A stretch of DNA of 64,000 bases from Thermophilibacter mediterraneus (GTDB lineage Bacteria > Actinomycetota > Coriobacteriia > Coriobacteriales > Atopobiaceae), in contig NZ_FPKO01000008.1 of the NCBI RefSeq assembly GCF_900119385.1, positions 186,001-250,000 of the forward strand, read 5' to 3'. The translations under genes and the position numbers were made by a program. Each line of letters opens with the position of its first letter. Position 1 is the stretch's first letter. Positions 18,667-28,247 of this stretch are shown one piece after another. The notes under the pieces are model-generated. The model was not told where the DNA came from. It worked only from the letters and a program-made list of their open reading frames with translations, and searched no databases.

Positions 18667-19895
18667 GAGTCCCCCTCCCCCAGCAGCGAGACCCCGCGCT
18701 CGCCGAGCGTCGCGCGCACCCAGCCGACGTTGCCGAGGACCGTGCGCTCGAGCTCCTCGAGCGACGCAAAGCTGCGCGGCTCGCGCAGCCAGCGAGCGAA
18801 GACCACGCTGACCTCCTCTCCGTACAGGCTGCCCTCGAACCCCAGGAGGGTGGCCTCCAGGAAGGCCGCGTCGCGCTCCCCGGGCGAGAAGGACCTCGGC
18901 TTGCCGACGTTGATCGCGGCCGGCCAGGCCATGGCCCCGACCGCGACGAAGCCGGCGTAGACACCCTCGGCCGGAAGGCAGAGGGACTCGTCCACGGCGA
19001 CGTTGGCCGTGGGGAAGCCGAACCCCGTCCCCTCGCCGCGGCCGTGCTCCACCCGTCCGCTCACGTAGTGGCAGCGCCCGAGCAGGCCCGCCGCGTCCTC
19101 GACGCGGCCCGCGCGCACGAGGGAGCGCACGCGCGTCGCGCTGATCGGGGCGCCCCCCTCGTCGGCGAGCTCCATCCCGATGACGTCGAACCCCTCGCGC
19201 GCCCCGACGCGTCGCGGAAGACGCGGCCGGTCACGGCGCCGCCGAGCAGCTCGAGCTCGCGCGCGCCCCATGTGCAGTCCACGGCGACGAGCGAGGCGCG
19301 CACCAGCTCGCGCGCGCCTCGCTCGTCGCCGTGGACACTCGAGGTCGACGAGCGCGTCGAGGGCGCCGCGCACGAAGCGCTCGTACGGGAGCGCCGCGAG
19401 CTCGGGCGTGAAGTCGAGGACCACGAGGGCGTCGGCGCCGGAGAGCTCCATGACGGCGTGCTGGCGGACGGCTGGCGGGAGCAGCGCGTCACCGGGGCGC
19501 CCCGGGGCGAGGACGTCGGCGGGGTCGGGAGAGAAGGTCACGACCGCGAGCTCGGCGCCGCGGGCGTCGGCCTCGTACCTCGCACGGCCGAGCAGCGCGG
19601 CGTGCCCGCGGTGCGCCCCGTCGAAGGCCCCGACGGCGCAGACGGCGCGCGGGCGCGCGAGGGGCTCGCCCCAGGGAGCGCGGCGCAGCGGGAAGGTCGC
19701 GCCCCCCGACGCGTCGCGGAAGACGCGGCCGGTCACGGCGCCGCCGAGCAGCTCGAGCTCGCGCGCGGCCCATGTGCAGTCCACGGCGACGAGCGAGGCG
19801 CGCACCAGCTCGCGCGCGCCGACGGCGCCGAGCGGGCGGTCGGGGGCGAGGGCGAGGAGCGCGGAGCGGAGGTCCCCCGCACCCGCGCGGCTCAT
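18663..19895 (-). CDS. ribF: Bifunctional riboflavin kinase/FAD synthetase, internally disrupted
   Basis: A 410-residue frame making FMN and FAD from riboflavin. The adenylyltransferase domain has [11 protein letters not shown] (unusually far in, near residue 93), [12 protein letters not shown] and [14 protein letters not shown]; the riboflavin kinase domain has [22 protein letters not shown] and INVGKPRSF. Between ALDALVDLE and [10 protein letters not shown] the expected HVG-NFRFG segment is missing. In its place are about 49 Arg/Ala-rich residues coded by a 117-base copy of the gene's own 5' region in another frame. The product as written would probably be defective. The start overlaps truB by ATGA. 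Confidence 0.85.
   Translation of the reverse strand: MSRAGAGDLRSALLALAPDRPLGAVGARELVRASLVAVDCTWAARELELLGGAVTGRVFRDASGGATFPLRRAPWGEPLARPRAVCAVGAFDGAHRGHAALLGRARYEADARGAELAVVTFSPDPADVLAPGRPGDALLPPAVRQHAVMELSGADALVVLDFTPELAALPYERFVRGALDALVDLECPRRRARRARAGARLARRRGLHMGRARARAARRRRDRPRLPRRVGAREGFDVIGMELADEGGAPISATRVRSLVRAGRVEDAAGLLGRCHYVSGRVEHGRGEGTGFGFPTANVAVDESLCLPAEGVYAGFVAVGAMAWPAAINVGKPRSFSPGERDAAFLEATLLGFEGSLYGEEVSVVFARWLREPRSFASLEELERTVLGNVGWVRATLGERGVSLLGEGDS
19202..19336. repeat. Copy of ribF 5' sequence inserted in mid-ribF, plus inverted tail
   Basis: Bases 19202-19318 repeat 19704-19820 (117 bases, one mismatch, offset 502). Directly attached, GCGCCTCGCTCGTCGCCGTG at 19314-19336 is the exact inverse of 19278-19300. 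So the inserted block is a direct copy ending in a foldback, the same signature as in dnaG and thiI/comEA. Confidence 0.93.
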
Positions 19896-20809
19896 GGGCG
19901 CACCCCCTCGATGGCCTGCGGGAAGTTCGTCTCGCAGACGAGGAAGCGGCCCTCCCGGCGCCAGATGCCCGCGAGGCCGCCGCCAAAGGTGAGCGCCACG
20001 CGCCCGGGCGCCTCGTCGCGCGCGTCGAGGCGCCGCCCGCACGACACGTCGGCGATCTCGGTCACGGCGAGCTCGCGCGCGGGCAGGCCGAGGACGGCGA
20101 CCGGGTCGAGGCAGCGCTCGCGCACGAGGTCGGCCCCGCCGGCCTCGAGCTCGTCGAGCGAGAGGCAGTCGACGAGGCTCACCGGCCCGGAGAAGACGCG
20201 GCGCAGCGACCCGACGTGCGCGCGGCAGCCGAGCGCCCGCCCGAGGTCCCGGGCGATGCTGCGAACGTAGGTCCCCTTTGAGACGTCGAGGTCGACCACC
20301 CAGGCGCGCTGCTCGGGGAGCACCGCGACGAGGTCGGCCCCGTGGACGCGCACGCGGCGCGGGGCGAGCTCGAGCGCCTCGCCGGAGCGCGCGGCGTCGT
20401 AGGCGCGCCGCCCGCCCACCGAGACGGCCGAGTACGCTGGCGGCACCTGGTCGTGCTCGCCCACGAGCGCGGCGACCTCGCGCCCGGCGCGCCCGGCGTC
20501 GAGCAGCTCGGGCCCCACCTCCGCGCTCGCGACGACCTCGCCCTCGGCGTCGTCGGTCGTGGTCTCCGCGCCGAGGCTGATGGTCGCCCGATACCCCTTC
20601 CGATCGAGGGTGAGCATGCCGAGGAGCTTGGTCGCCTGGCCGATGCCCACCACGAGCACGCCGGTGGCGGCGGGGTCGAGGGTGCCGGCGTGGCCCACGC
20701 GCCGCTCCCCCACCGCGCGGCGGACGCGGGAGACGACGTCGTGGCTCGTCATGCCGGCGGGCTTGTCGACGGCGATGAGCGCCGAGAAGGCGCTCGGACG
20801 CCGGCTCAA
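19892..20809 (-). CDS. truB: tRNA pseudouridine-55 synthase
   Basis: A 305-residue enzyme isomerising U55 in the tRNA T-loop. The N-terminal KPAGMTSHDVVSRVRR, the catalytic motif GHAGTLDPAATGVLVV and SKGTYVRSIARDLG are in place. The TTG at 20807-20809 has GGGAGG 7 bases upstream and overlaps the nrnA stop as TTGA. The rbfA-nrnA-truB-ribF order is well conserved in Gram-positive bacteria. Confidence 0.94.
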   Translation of the reverse strand: MSRRPSAFSALIAVDKPAGMTSHDVVSRVRRAVGERRVGHAGTLDPAATGVLVVGIGQATKLLGMLTLDRKGYRATISLGAETTTDDAEGEVVASAEVGPELLDAGRAGREVAALVGEHDQVPPAYSAVSVGGRRAYDAARSGEALELAPRRVRVHGADLVAVLPEQRAWVVDLDVSKGTYVRSIARDLGRALGCRAHVGSLRRVFSGPVSLVDCLSLDELEAGGADLVRERCLDPVAVLGLPARELAVTEIADVSCGRRLDARDEAPGRVALTFGGGLAGIWRREGRFLVCETNFPQAIEGVRP

Positions 20810-21858
20810 CGGGCGCCCTCCCCGCAGCGGGGCGCGCCCGTCTGGGCCCCTCCGGTCGCGTAGAGGGCCCGGAGCTTGGGAAGCACGGTGGAGAGGGCCT
20901 GGTCGATGTCCCCCTCGACGGTGAACCCGGCCGCCGCCGGGTGCCCGCCGCCGCCCATCTCGCGCGCGATGACCGAGATGTCGCGGTCGGACTTGGCGCG
21001 CAGGTTGCCGCGCACGAGCCCGCCGGGCACCTCCTTGAGGAACAGCGCCACCTCGCAGCCGTCGACGCGGCGCACGAGGTCGACGAGGCCGTCGCACTCC
21101 GCGACGGGGACGCCCGTGGCGGCGAGGTCGGCCGAGGTCGCGTAGCTGTAGGCGATCCTGCCCTGCTCGAAGGTGACGATGCGCCCCATGACGGTGGCGG
21201 AGAGGTGCAGGTACGCGAGACGGTCGCTCTGATAGACGTGCAGGGACACCTCGGAGGGCGAGGCGCCGGCCTCCACGAGCGAGCTCGCGACGCGGAACGC
21301 CTCGCCGTTGGCGTTCTGGTACTGGAAGCAGCCCGTGTCGGTCATGAGGGCGCAGAGCAGGTTCTGCGCGATGGAGGGCGTGAGGGCGCAGCCCACGTGG
21401 CGGGCGAACTCGGCCACGATGACGCCGGCCGCCGCAGCGTCGGGCCGCACCACGCCGGCGTCCCAGCAGGGCTCGTCGCAGGGATGGTGGTCGAGCACGG
21501 CGACCCGCGCGGAGCGCTCGAGCACCGCGCGGGCGTCGGCGAGGCGGCTCGGCTGCGAGAGGTCGACGCAGATGAAGAGGTCGGGCGCGCCCTCGAACTC
21601 GCGGGCGCGCACGTAGCGCTCCGCGCCGGGGAGAAACGCATAGGTCCTGGGGACCACGTCGTTGTCCGCCAGCAGGCACGTGACCTCGCGCCCCGGCCAG
21701 CTGCGCTCGATGATCTCGGCGAGCGCGAGGCCGGAGCCGAGCGCGTCGCCGTCGGGCGAGGTGTGCGCGCAGATCGCGATCGTGCGGGCGCCCTCGACGA
21801 GGCGGGCGATCGCGTCGAAGCGCTCGCCCTGGCCCATGCGGTCGGATGCCTCCCCCAT
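20806..21858 (-). CDS. nrnA: DHH-family nanoRNase/pAp phosphatase
   Basis: A 350-residue DHH/DHHA1 phosphoesterase that degrades short RNA oligonucleotides and dephosphorylates pAp in its family. The motif SPDGDALGSGLAL is near residue 34, the eponymous DHH is in VAVLDHHPCDEP, and the DHHA1 glycine loop is GGGGHPAAAGF. It ends where truB starts and begins nine bases after the rbfA stop. The exact substrate preference cannot be read from sequence. Confidence 0.9.
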   Translation of the reverse strand: MGEASDRMGQGERFDAIARLVEGARTIAICAHTSPDGDALGSGLALAEIIERSWPGREVTCLLADNDVVPRTYAFLPGAERYVRAREFEGAPDLFICVDLSQPSRLADARAVLERSARVAVLDHHPCDEPCWDAGVVRPDAAAAGVIVAEFARHVGCALTPSIAQNLLCALMTDTGCFQYQNANGEAFRVASSLVEAGASPSEVSLHVYQSDRLAYLHLSATVMGRIVTFEQGRIAYSYATSADLAATGVPVAECDGLVDLVRRVDGCEVALFLKEVPGGLVRGNLRAKSDRDISVIAREMGGGGHPAAAGFTVEGDIDQALSTVLPKLRALYATGGAQTGAPRCGEGAR

Positions 21859-21867
21859 GCGAGCCCC

Positions 21868-22323
21868 CTACTCCCCGTCGGCGGCGGGCGCCGCCGCGGC
21901 GTCGCCGTCCTTCTCGCCCGCGGCCGCGGCGCCGTCGGCGGCGGCCTCGAGCGGGTAGCCGAACTCGTCCTTCTCGACGGCGAGGGTGGGCGGAACCTCC
22001 TCGAGGGCGCGCGAGATGCGCTCGGCCTCGTCGGTGGTGGTGTCGATGCGGAAGTCCAGCTCGGGGGTCACGCGCCACCCGAGCGAGCGCCCGAGCAGCG
22101 AGCGGATGCGGCCCTTGGCGCGCGCGAGCGCGGCGCTGACCTCGTCGTAGCGCGCCGAGTCGCAGCTCACGTAGGCGCGCAGGTAGGACTTGTCGACCGA
22201 GACCTCGACGCCCGTGACGGTCACGAGCGCCAGGTCGGGGTCCGAGACCTCGAAGAGCAGGATGCTCGCGAGCTTGACGCGCGCCTGCTCGTTGGTCCGC
22301 CTGGAGTGCTGGTTCTGCTTCAT
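21868..22323 (-). CDS. rbfA: 30S ribosome-binding factor A
   Basis: A 151-residue KH-fold protein needed for late 16S rRNA 5'-end maturation and cold adaptation. The core holds ASILLFEVSDPDLALVTVTG and LGWRVTPELDFRID. The C-terminal 35 or so residues form an Ala/Gly/Asp-rich acidic tail beyond the family core. It lies between infB and nrnA. Confidence 0.92.
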   Translation of the reverse strand: MKQNQHSRRTNEQARVKLASILLFEVSDPDLALVTVTGVEVSVDKSYLRAYVSCDSARYDEVSAALARAKGRIRSLLGRSLGWRVTPELDFRIDTTTDEAERISRALEEVPPTLAVEKDEFGYPLEAAADGAAAAGEKDGDAAAAPAADGE

Positions 22324-22363
22324 CTCTGCCTATCCGTTCGTGTCCTGAGCGTGCCCCGCGCGC

Positions 22364-24301
22364 CTACTCCGTGCGCGCGACCTGGTCGATGCGGAAGCCC
22401 TCGATCTGGTCGCCGGGGTGGACGTCCTGGAAGTTCTCGAGGCCGATGCCGCACTCGAAGCCCGCCTTGACGCTCTTGACGTCGTCCTTGTAGCGGCGCA
22501 GCGACGCGATCCTGCCCTCGTAGACGACGATGCCGTCGCGCACGAGGCGCACCTGGTCGTCGCGGGAGATCTCGCCCTCCTGGACCATGCAGCCCGCGGC
22601 GATGCCGACCTTGGGCACCTTGAAGGTGTCGCGGACCTCGGCCGTGCCCGTCTGGACCTCGACCTCGGTGGGCTTGAGCATGCCGATGCGGGCGGCGTCG
22701 ATGTCCTCGATCGCCTTGTAGATGACGCTGTAGGTGCGGATCTCGACGCCGTCGCGCTCGGCCGCGGCGCGGGCCTTGGCCTCCGGGCGCACGCCGAAGC
22801 CGATGATGATGGCGTTGGAGGCGTCCGCGAGGACGACGTCGGTCTCGGTGATGGCGCCCACTGCGGAGTGGATCGTGTTGATGCGCACCTCGGACTGGTC
22901 CATCTTGTTGAGGGAGTCCTGGAGCGCCTCGATCGAGCCCTGGACGTCGGCCTTGATGATGAGGTTGAGCTCCTTGACCTCGGCGTCGGCCATGGTGTCG
23001 AAGAGGTTCTCGAGCGTGACGTGCTTGACGCGGTTCTGCTCCTCGATGCGCGCCTTGAGCGCTCGCTGGTCGGCGAGGTCGCGGGCGTCGCGCTCGTCCT
23101 GGAAGACGCGGAACTCGTCGCCGGGCGACGGCACGCTCTGCAGGCCGAGGATCTCGACGGCGTCGGAGGGCCCGGCCTCGGTGACGTTGTTGCCCTTGGG
23201 GTCGAGCATCGCGCGCACGCGGCCGTAGGAGAGGCCCGCCACGAGCGCGTCGCCGATGCGCAGCGTGCCGCGCGTCACGAGCACGGTGGCAACCGAGCCG
23301 CGGCCGCGGTCGAGCTTGGCCTCGAGGACGTTGCCGGAGGCGAAGGTGTCCGGGTTGGCCTTGAGCTCGAGGACGTCGGCCTGGAGAAGGACGGTGTCGA
23401 GCAGCTCGTCGATGCCGATCTTCTTCTTTGCGGAGATGTTGACGAACATGTTCTGCCCGCCCCACTCCTCGGGGATGATGCCGTACTCGGTGAGCTCCTG
23501 GCGCACCTTGTCGGGGTTGGCGCCCGGCTTGTCGATCTTGTTGACGGCAACGATGATCGGCACGCCCGCCGCCTTCGCGTGGTTGATGGACTCCACGGTC
23601 TGGGGCATGACGCCGTCGTCGGCCGCCACGATCAGGATGACGATGTCGGTCACCTTGGCGCCGCGGGCGCGCATGGCGGTGAAGGTCTCGTGGCCCGGGG
23701 TGTCGATGAAGGTGATCTTGCGGTCGCCAACCATGACCTGCGAGGCGCCGATCGCCTGCGTGATGCCGCCGGCCTCGCCCTCGGCGACGCCGGTGTGGCG
23801 GATGGCGTCGAGCAGCGAGGTCTTGCCGTGGTCGACGTGGCCCATGACCGTGACCACCGGCGGGCGGCCCTTGAGGGTGGCCGGGTCGTCGTAGAAGGTG
23901 AAGGAGTTCTCCTCCTCCTTGGTCATGACCTTGACGTCGCGCCCGAGGTCGTCGGCGACGAGCTCGATGAGCTCGTCGGACATCGACTCGGTGAGCGTGA
24001 GCGGGGTGCCCAGGAGGAAGAGGCGCTTGATGATGTCGTTTGCCGGCACGCCGAGCAGCTCGGCGAGCTCGCCGACCGTGGAGCCCTGCGGCACCTTCAC
24101 GGTGTCGAGCTGGGAGAGGTCCTGGTCGTTGGCGAGCGCCTCCTCGATGCGGTGCTCCATCGCCGCCTCGGCGGCCTGCTTCTGGCGGCGCTCCTTGCGG
24201 CGCTTGCGGCGGCCGGTGGACTCGCGCGACGCCTCCTCGACGGCCACGCGGGCCTCCTCGAGGACGCGGCTGCGGTTGTAGGCCTCGGCCTCGCGCGCCA
24301 T
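22364..24301 (-). CDS. infB: Translation initiation factor IF-2, central and C-terminal part
   Basis: The 645 residues readable from the ATG at 24301 include the IF2-N subdomain ([20 protein letters not shown]), the G domain with [23 protein letters not shown] and [12 protein letters not shown], and the C-terminal domains that bind initiator tRNA. The true frame continues upstream of this ATG (RPAPSSPAPQGAGDGRRRG...), so 24301 is not the real start: the gene begins at 25058 and the frame is broken near 24410 at the edge of a duplicated 95-base block. If the break is an artefact, the gene is normal. Confidence 0.9.
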   Translation of the reverse strand: MAREAEAYNRSRVLEEARVAVEEASRESTGRRKRRKERRQKQAAEAAMEHRIEEALANDQDLSQLDTVKVPQGSTVGELAELLGVPANDIIKRLFLLGTPLTLTESMSDELIELVADDLGRDVKVMTKEEENSFTFYDDPATLKGRPPVVTVMGHVDHGKTSLLDAIRHTGVAEGEAGGITQAIGASQVMVGDRKITFIDTPGHETFTAMRARGAKVTDIVILIVAADDGVMPQTVESINHAKAAGVPIIVAVNKIDKPGANPDKVRQELTEYGIIPEEWGGQNMFVNISAKKKIGIDELLDTVLLQADVLELKANPDTFASGNVLEAKLDRGRGSVATVLVTRGTLRIGDALVAGLSYGRVRAMLDPKGNNVTEAGPSDAVEILGLQSVPSPGDEFRVFQDERDARDLADQRALKARIEEQNRVKHVTLENLFDTMADAEVKELNLIIKADVQGSIEALQDSLNKMDQSEVRINTIHSAVGAITETDVVLADASNAIIIGFGVRPEAKARAAAERDGVEIRTYSVIYKAIEDIDAARIGMLKPTEVEVQTGTAEVRDTFKVPKVGIAAGCMVQEGEISRDDQVRLVRDGIVVYEGRIASLRRYKDDVKSVKAGFECGIGLENFQDVHPGDQIEGFRIDQVARTE

Positions 24302-24365
24302 GCGGCTGTAGCGGTCCTCGCCGCCCTCGCCGCCGCGACGCCCCTTCTTGCCGCGACGACGCCCG

Positions 24366-25058
24366 TCACCGTCGCCGGCGCCCTGCGGGGCGGGCGACGA
24401 GGGCGCGGGCCTTGCGGCGCTGCTCGGCGGCGATGCGCTCCTGCTCCGCCTTCTCGGCGGCGATGCGCGCCTCCTCGGCCTTGGCCTGCTCCTCGGCGCG
24501 GCGCGCGGGGGCCTCGGGGCGGCGGCCGCGGCCGTGGCTCTCGGCCTTCTTCTGGGCGGCCTCCTCGGCCTGGCGCTTGAGCACCTCCTCCTGCTGCGCG
24601 ATCTGGTCGAGCAGCGACGAGAAGGACGGGATGGACTTGGGCGCGTTGTCGCGCACGCGGTTCCTCTCCGCCTCCTCGCGGGCCTTGCGCTCGGCCTCTG
24701 CCTTGGCCTCCTCGCGGGCCTTGCGCTCGGCCTCGGCCGCGGCGCGGCGGCGCTCCTCCTCGGCGCGCTCGCGCTCGCGGCGCTGCTCGGCGGCGATGCG
24801 CTCCTGCTCCGCCTTCTCGGCGGCGATGCGCGCCTCCTCGGCCTTGGCCTGCTCCTCGGCGCGGCGCGCGGCCTCGATCTCGGCGGCGCGGGCCTCGAGG
24901 ATGGGCTTGAGCTTCTTGCGAACCATGGAGACGTAGGCGTCCTCGAGGGTCGAGGACGCGGACTTGGCCGGAATCTTCATGTCCTGGAGGTGCCCGAGCA
25001 TCTCCTTGCTGGACATTCCGTATTCCTTAGCGAGGTCATGAACGCGCGTCTTTGCCAT
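24366..25058 (-). CDS. infB: Translation initiation factor IF-2, N-terminal part (frame-broken)
   Basis: The authentic infB start: MAKTRVHDLAKEYGMSSKEM is the classical IF-2 N-terminus (IF2-associated domain). A long charged Ala/Glu/Lys/Arg helical region follows, then FSSLLDQIAQQEEVLKRQAE. The segment EEQAKAEEARIAAEKAEQER occurs twice; after the second copy the frame runs out of register and stops at 24366, while the correct frame continues into the 22364-24301 part. So this is the 5' piece of one gene, not a separate protein. Confidence 0.88.
   Translation of the reverse strand: MAKTRVHDLAKEYGMSSKEMLGHLQDMKIPAKSASSTLEDAYVSMVRKKLKPILEARAAEIEAARRAEEQAKAEEARIAAEKAEQERIAAEQRRERERAEEERRRAAAEAERKAREEAKAEAERKAREEAERNRVRDNAPKSIPSFSSLLDQIAQQEEVLKRQAEEAAQKKAESHGRGRRPEAPARRAEEQAKAEEARIAAEKAEQERIAAEQRRKARALVARPAGRRRR
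24414..24508. repeat. 95-base direct duplication inside infB
   Basis: Bases 24414-24508 are identical to 24777-24871 (offset 363). The downstream (lower-coordinate) copy abuts the point where the infB reading frame shifts. The coding content is the charged helical repeat EEQAKAEEARIAAEKAEQER, which could be a real protein repeat, but the frame loss at its edge argues for a faulty junction. Confidence 0.93.
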
Positions 25059-25124
25059 GTGACCTACCTTCCCTGCGGCGGGCGCGGGGCCCGCGAAATC
25101 TCATGCTTGCTTGCCCCGTGCGAC

Positions 25125-26369
25125 CTAGATGAGGGAGTCGGGGTCGGAGGAGACCTCGACGTCTGCCATCTGCTCGTGGACGCCGCAGAAGCGAGAGCCC
25201 GGGCGGGCCATGTTGCGGCACTGGATGCCGTTGTCGCCCACGTACTCGCAGCGGTGCGACTCGCCGTCGTCGGCGAGGTCGTCCTCGGCGACGACATGGG
25301 AGAGGTCGCGCAGGACGCCAGCGGCGAGCGACTCGTTCTTGATGTCGATGTGCAGGCCCGTGAGGCGCGCGGCCAGGCGCGCGTTCTGGCCCTCCTTGCC
25401 GATGGCGAGGGAGAGCTGGTCGTCGGGCACGATGACGGTGGCGTAGCTGTTCTCGTCGTCGATGATGACGCGCGAGACGCGGGCCGGGGAGAGCGCCGCG
25501 GCGACGCGACGGGCCGGGTCGTCGCTCCACAGGACCACGTCGACGCGCTCGCCGCGCAGCTCGGAGACGACGGTGCGCACGCGGCTGCCCTTGGGGCCGA
25601 CGCAGGCGCCCACCGGGTCGAGGTGCGAGTCGTTGGAGGAGACGGCGACCTTGGAGCGGACGCCGGGCTCGCGGGCGATGCTCCTGACCTCGACGATCCC
25701 GTCATAGACCTCGGGGACCTCGAGCTCGAAGAGACGGCGCAGCAGGTCGGGGTGGGTGCGCGACACCACGATGGGCGGGCGCTGGCGCTCGCCGCGCACG
25801 GCGGGCTGGGTGGCGTTGGGGTCGCGAACGTCGATGATGATGGCGCGGATGCGCTGGTTGTGGCTGTAGCGCTCGCCGGCGGGGCGCTCGTTGCGCTCCT
25901 CGGGGAAGCGGCGCTGGTCGAAGTGAGGCAGCTCCGCCTCGACGCCCTCGCGGATCTTGATGATCGTGAAGTCGGGCGTGGTCTGGAGCACCGTGCCGGT
26001 GATGATGTCGCCCACGCGCTGCGAGAACTCCTCGTAGATCTGGACGCGCGCAGCGTTGCGCACGATGGCCTTGATCTCGGCCTTGGCGTGCTGCGCGGCG
26101 ATGCGGCTCGTGTCGGGCGGGGTCACGTCGACCTCGTCGAACTCGGAGTACTCCCCGGTCTCGGGGTCCTCCTCGCCGCGCGGGACGAGCTCGTAGACGT
26201 AGACGCGACCGGTCTGGCGGTCGATGGTGACGCGCGCGCCGAAGGGCAGGTGCAGCACGTCCGTGTAGCTCTTGGCGAGCGACTGCTCGAGGCGGTCGAT
26301 CAGGTAGAGCTGGTCGATGTGCTTCTCCTGGCAGAGGAGCTCGAGGGCTTCCATCATCTCAGAGGCCAT
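25125..26369 (-). CDS. nusA: Transcription termination/antitermination factor NusA
   Basis: A 414-residue protein with the N-terminal RNA polymerase-binding domain, an S1 domain ([20 protein letters not shown]) and KH domains ([38 protein letters not shown]). The ATG at 26367-26369 is preferred because it follows GGAAAGGATAACC. The C-terminus carries a compact Cys/His motif, [22 protein letters not shown] followed by GVH, which looks like a small zinc site and is not part of canonical NusA. No ylxR gene separates nusA from infB. Confidence 0.94.
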   Translation of the reverse strand: MASEMMEALELLCQEKHIDQLYLIDRLEQSLAKSYTDVLHLPFGARVTIDRQTGRVYVYELVPRGEEDPETGEYSEFDEVDVTPPDTSRIAAQHAKAEIKAIVRNAARVQIYEEFSQRVGDIITGTVLQTTPDFTIIKIREGVEAELPHFDQRRFPEERNERPAGERYSHNQRIRAIIIDVRDPNATQPAVRGERQRPPIVVSRTHPDLLRRLFELEVPEVYDGIVEVRSIAREPGVRSKVAVSSNDSHLDPVGACVGPKGSRVRTVVSELRGERVDVVLWSDDPARRVAAALSPARVSRVIIDDENSYATVIVPDDQLSLAIGKEGQNARLAARLTGLHIDIKNESLAAGVLRDLSHVVAEDDLADDGESHRCEYVGDNGIQCRNMARPGSRFCGVHEQMADVEVSSDPDSLI

Positions 26370-26385
26370 GGTTATCCTTTCCCGC

Positions 26386-26889
26386 TTACCTAGACGCGCC
26401 CGACGCGGAGAAGTCGGGCTTGATCGTGCACTTCCTGATGTCTTCGAGGGCGAGCTCGACGCGCTGCCCGTCGCACTCGAGGGCAACCGTCTCGCCGCCG
26501 GCCTCGCCCTCGATGCCGAGGAGGGTCCCCGTGAAGCGGCGGCGCCCCTCGCCCGGGGTCAGCGAGACCTGGACGACCTGACCCGCGAATCGCGCGAAGT
26601 CGCGCGGCTTGCGCAGCGGGCGGGCCATGCCCGGGGAGGACACCTCGAGCGTGAAGCTCGAGGGGATGGGGTCGAGCTCGTCGAGGACGTCGGAGATCCA
26701 CCCGGTCTCGACCGTCACCTCGTCGAGCGAGATCGTGGGCGCGTCCTCGTCCGCGTGGTCGATGCGAACGCGGACGCACGGCGCCTTGCTCGCGCCGACC
26801 ACCTCGACGTCCACGACGTCGATGCCGCGCTCGGCGGCGCGGGGCTCCAGCGCGTCGATGATCTCCCGCTCAAGGCCTTGCTTGGGCAT
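26386..26889 (-). CDS. rimP: Ribosome maturation factor RimP
   Basis: A 167-residue protein required for 30S subunit maturation. It shows the RimP N-terminal alpha/beta domain (IDVVDVEVVGASKAPCVRVR) and SSPGMARPLRKPRDFARFAG, a family signature, followed by the C-terminal SH3-like barrel. It is the first gene of the nusA-infB operon; the start has GAGGAGGGTTC upstream. Confidence 0.93.
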   Translation of the reverse strand: MPKQGLEREIIDALEPRAAERGIDVVDVEVVGASKAPCVRVRIDHADEDAPTISLDEVTVETGWISDVLDELDPIPSSFTLEVSSPGMARPLRKPRDFARFAGQVVQVSLTPGEGRRRFTGTLLGIEGEAGGETVALECDGQRVELALEDIRKCTIKPDFSASGASR

Positions 26890-26924
26890 GAACCCTCCTC
26901 ACCTCTCCTCACCTGCATACAGAA

Positions 26925-26958
26925 AGGAAGCGGGGCGAGAAGATCCACCCCACTTCCT
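26925..26958 (-). promoter_or_regulatory. Hairpin in the rimP operon leader
   Basis: AGGAAG/GGGG (26925-26935) and CCCC/CTTCCT (26948-26958) can fold into a stem with one mismatch, and on the reverse strand it is followed by TTTCTG, about 35 bases before the rimP start. It may attenuate the operon. The element also contains the GGCGAGAAG string seen in other intergenic regions. Nothing else is recognisable in 26959-27120. Confidence 0.4.
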
Positions 26959-27159
26959 ACGATTACAGCTTCGAATACGCTGGTATTTTACGGTGAATCG
27001 GGGCGTGCGTCAACTAAGCCTCCACGAGATGGCCACAAGCGCGTCGGCGAGCGGACGGGGCGGCGAGGCGACGGGGCCCGCCGCCCGCCGGGGCGCCATC
27101 GCCGACCGCGCGACCGTCGGCCTATACTTGACCCCATGTCACGCGAACTGGGGGTCATC

Positions 27160-28140
27160 ATGGCTGAGAACACACCGAGCTACGTGATGTACGCCGACCT
27201 CAAGCGGTTTGGGCGAGTCTCCAACTACGAGGCGGCGCGCCTGCTGCTCTCGGGCGAGTGCCGGGACGGCGAGCGCCTCTCCCCGCGGGACCGCATCGAG
27301 GACCGCACCTTCCTGTCGCGTCGCGTCGTCAACGCCGCCCCCGGCGAGCTGCCGCCCGACTTCTTCGAGGACGCGGGGCGCGCCGCTCAGTCGCTCGTCT
27401 CGCTCATGCTCTCGCGTCGCCCCCAGGGGGCGGAGAGCCGCGCCGCCATCGAGCGGCACTACGCCGGGGAGGCGCCCGAGGCGATGTGCCGGGCGCTCAG
27501 GGACCACGGCATCGACGCGAACGTCTACCGGAACCTCGTCGCGCGCGTCAGCGCGCGCGAAGACCTCGCCGGGGCGCAGCGGACGGCCCTGCTGCTCACG
27601 CTCTTCCTCGTGATGGGCTGCCGGAGCGACCCTGGCGAGGCCGTCGCGCGCACGGAGGACTTCGTGAGCCGGAACCTGCTGAGCGGGGCCCGGACCGCGG
27701 AGACCTCGCCCGGGGGGCGGGGCCAAGACGACCGCGCGGCGAGCGGCGCCGGGGGGACCGGGCTCGGGCTCATGCGCCTGTTCCCCGACGGGTCGCTGCG
27801 CGCCGTGGTCTACCGGCTCTCCGAGGCGGAGGGCGGCACCGTCGTCGGGTCGCTCGCGTGCGAGCCGGGCTCGATCACGGACGTCGACGCCGACGTCTCG
27901 CGCCGCCACCTGCGCATCGTGTGCGAGAACGGCCGCTGGTACGCCGAGGGACTCGGCTCGACCAACGGGACGGCGATCCTGGCGCCGGGCTCCGATACGC
28001 CCGAGCCGCTCGAGGAGCCCCGGTCGCGTCGCGCCGACGGCGTGGCTCCCGCCCGGAGGCGCATCCGCCACGGCGACGTCCTGCTGCTCGGCGCGACCAC
28101 GCGCTTCCTCGTGGTCCGCCTCGCGCCCGAAGGCGCGTAG
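27160..28140 (+). CDS. FHA domain protein, partner of the downstream kinase
   Basis: A 326-residue protein. The N-terminal 180 residues are helical and unfamiliar. Residues about 195-325 form a forkhead-associated domain, with the phosphothreonine-binding signature VSRRHLRIVCENGRWYAEGL followed by GSTNGTAIL. ATG 27160 has GGGGG 6 bases upstream and is preferred; ATG 27136 in the same frame lies 7 bases after a TATACT box (27123-27128) and would make a leaderless message, so it is a real alternative. It is transcribed towards a protein kinase gene 107 bases downstream, suggesting a phospho-dependent pair. The partner is inferred, not shown. Confidence 0.8.
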   Translation: MAENTPSYVMYADLKRFGRVSNYEAARLLLSGECRDGERLSPRDRIEDRTFLSRRVVNAAPGELPPDFFEDAGRAAQSLVSLMLSRRPQGAESRAAIERHYAGEAPEAMCRALRDHGIDANVYRNLVARVSAREDLAGAQRTALLLTLFLVMGCRSDPGEAVARTEDFVSRNLLSGARTAETSPGGRGQDDRAASGAGGTGLGLMRLFPDGSLRAVVYRLSEAEGGTVVGSLACEPGSITDVDADVSRRHLRIVCENGRWYAEGLGSTNGTAILAPGSDTPEPLEEPRSRRADGVAPARRRIRHGDVLLLGATTRFLVVRLAPEGA

Positions 28141-28247
28141 CGGCACCCAAGGGGCGCCACCGTCCCGCCCCTCGCTCGACTTTTTGCGCAAATTTCTTGC
28201 CCCGAGTCGCGATAACCTGAAAAGACGGGAATACGGAGGGGGGCACC

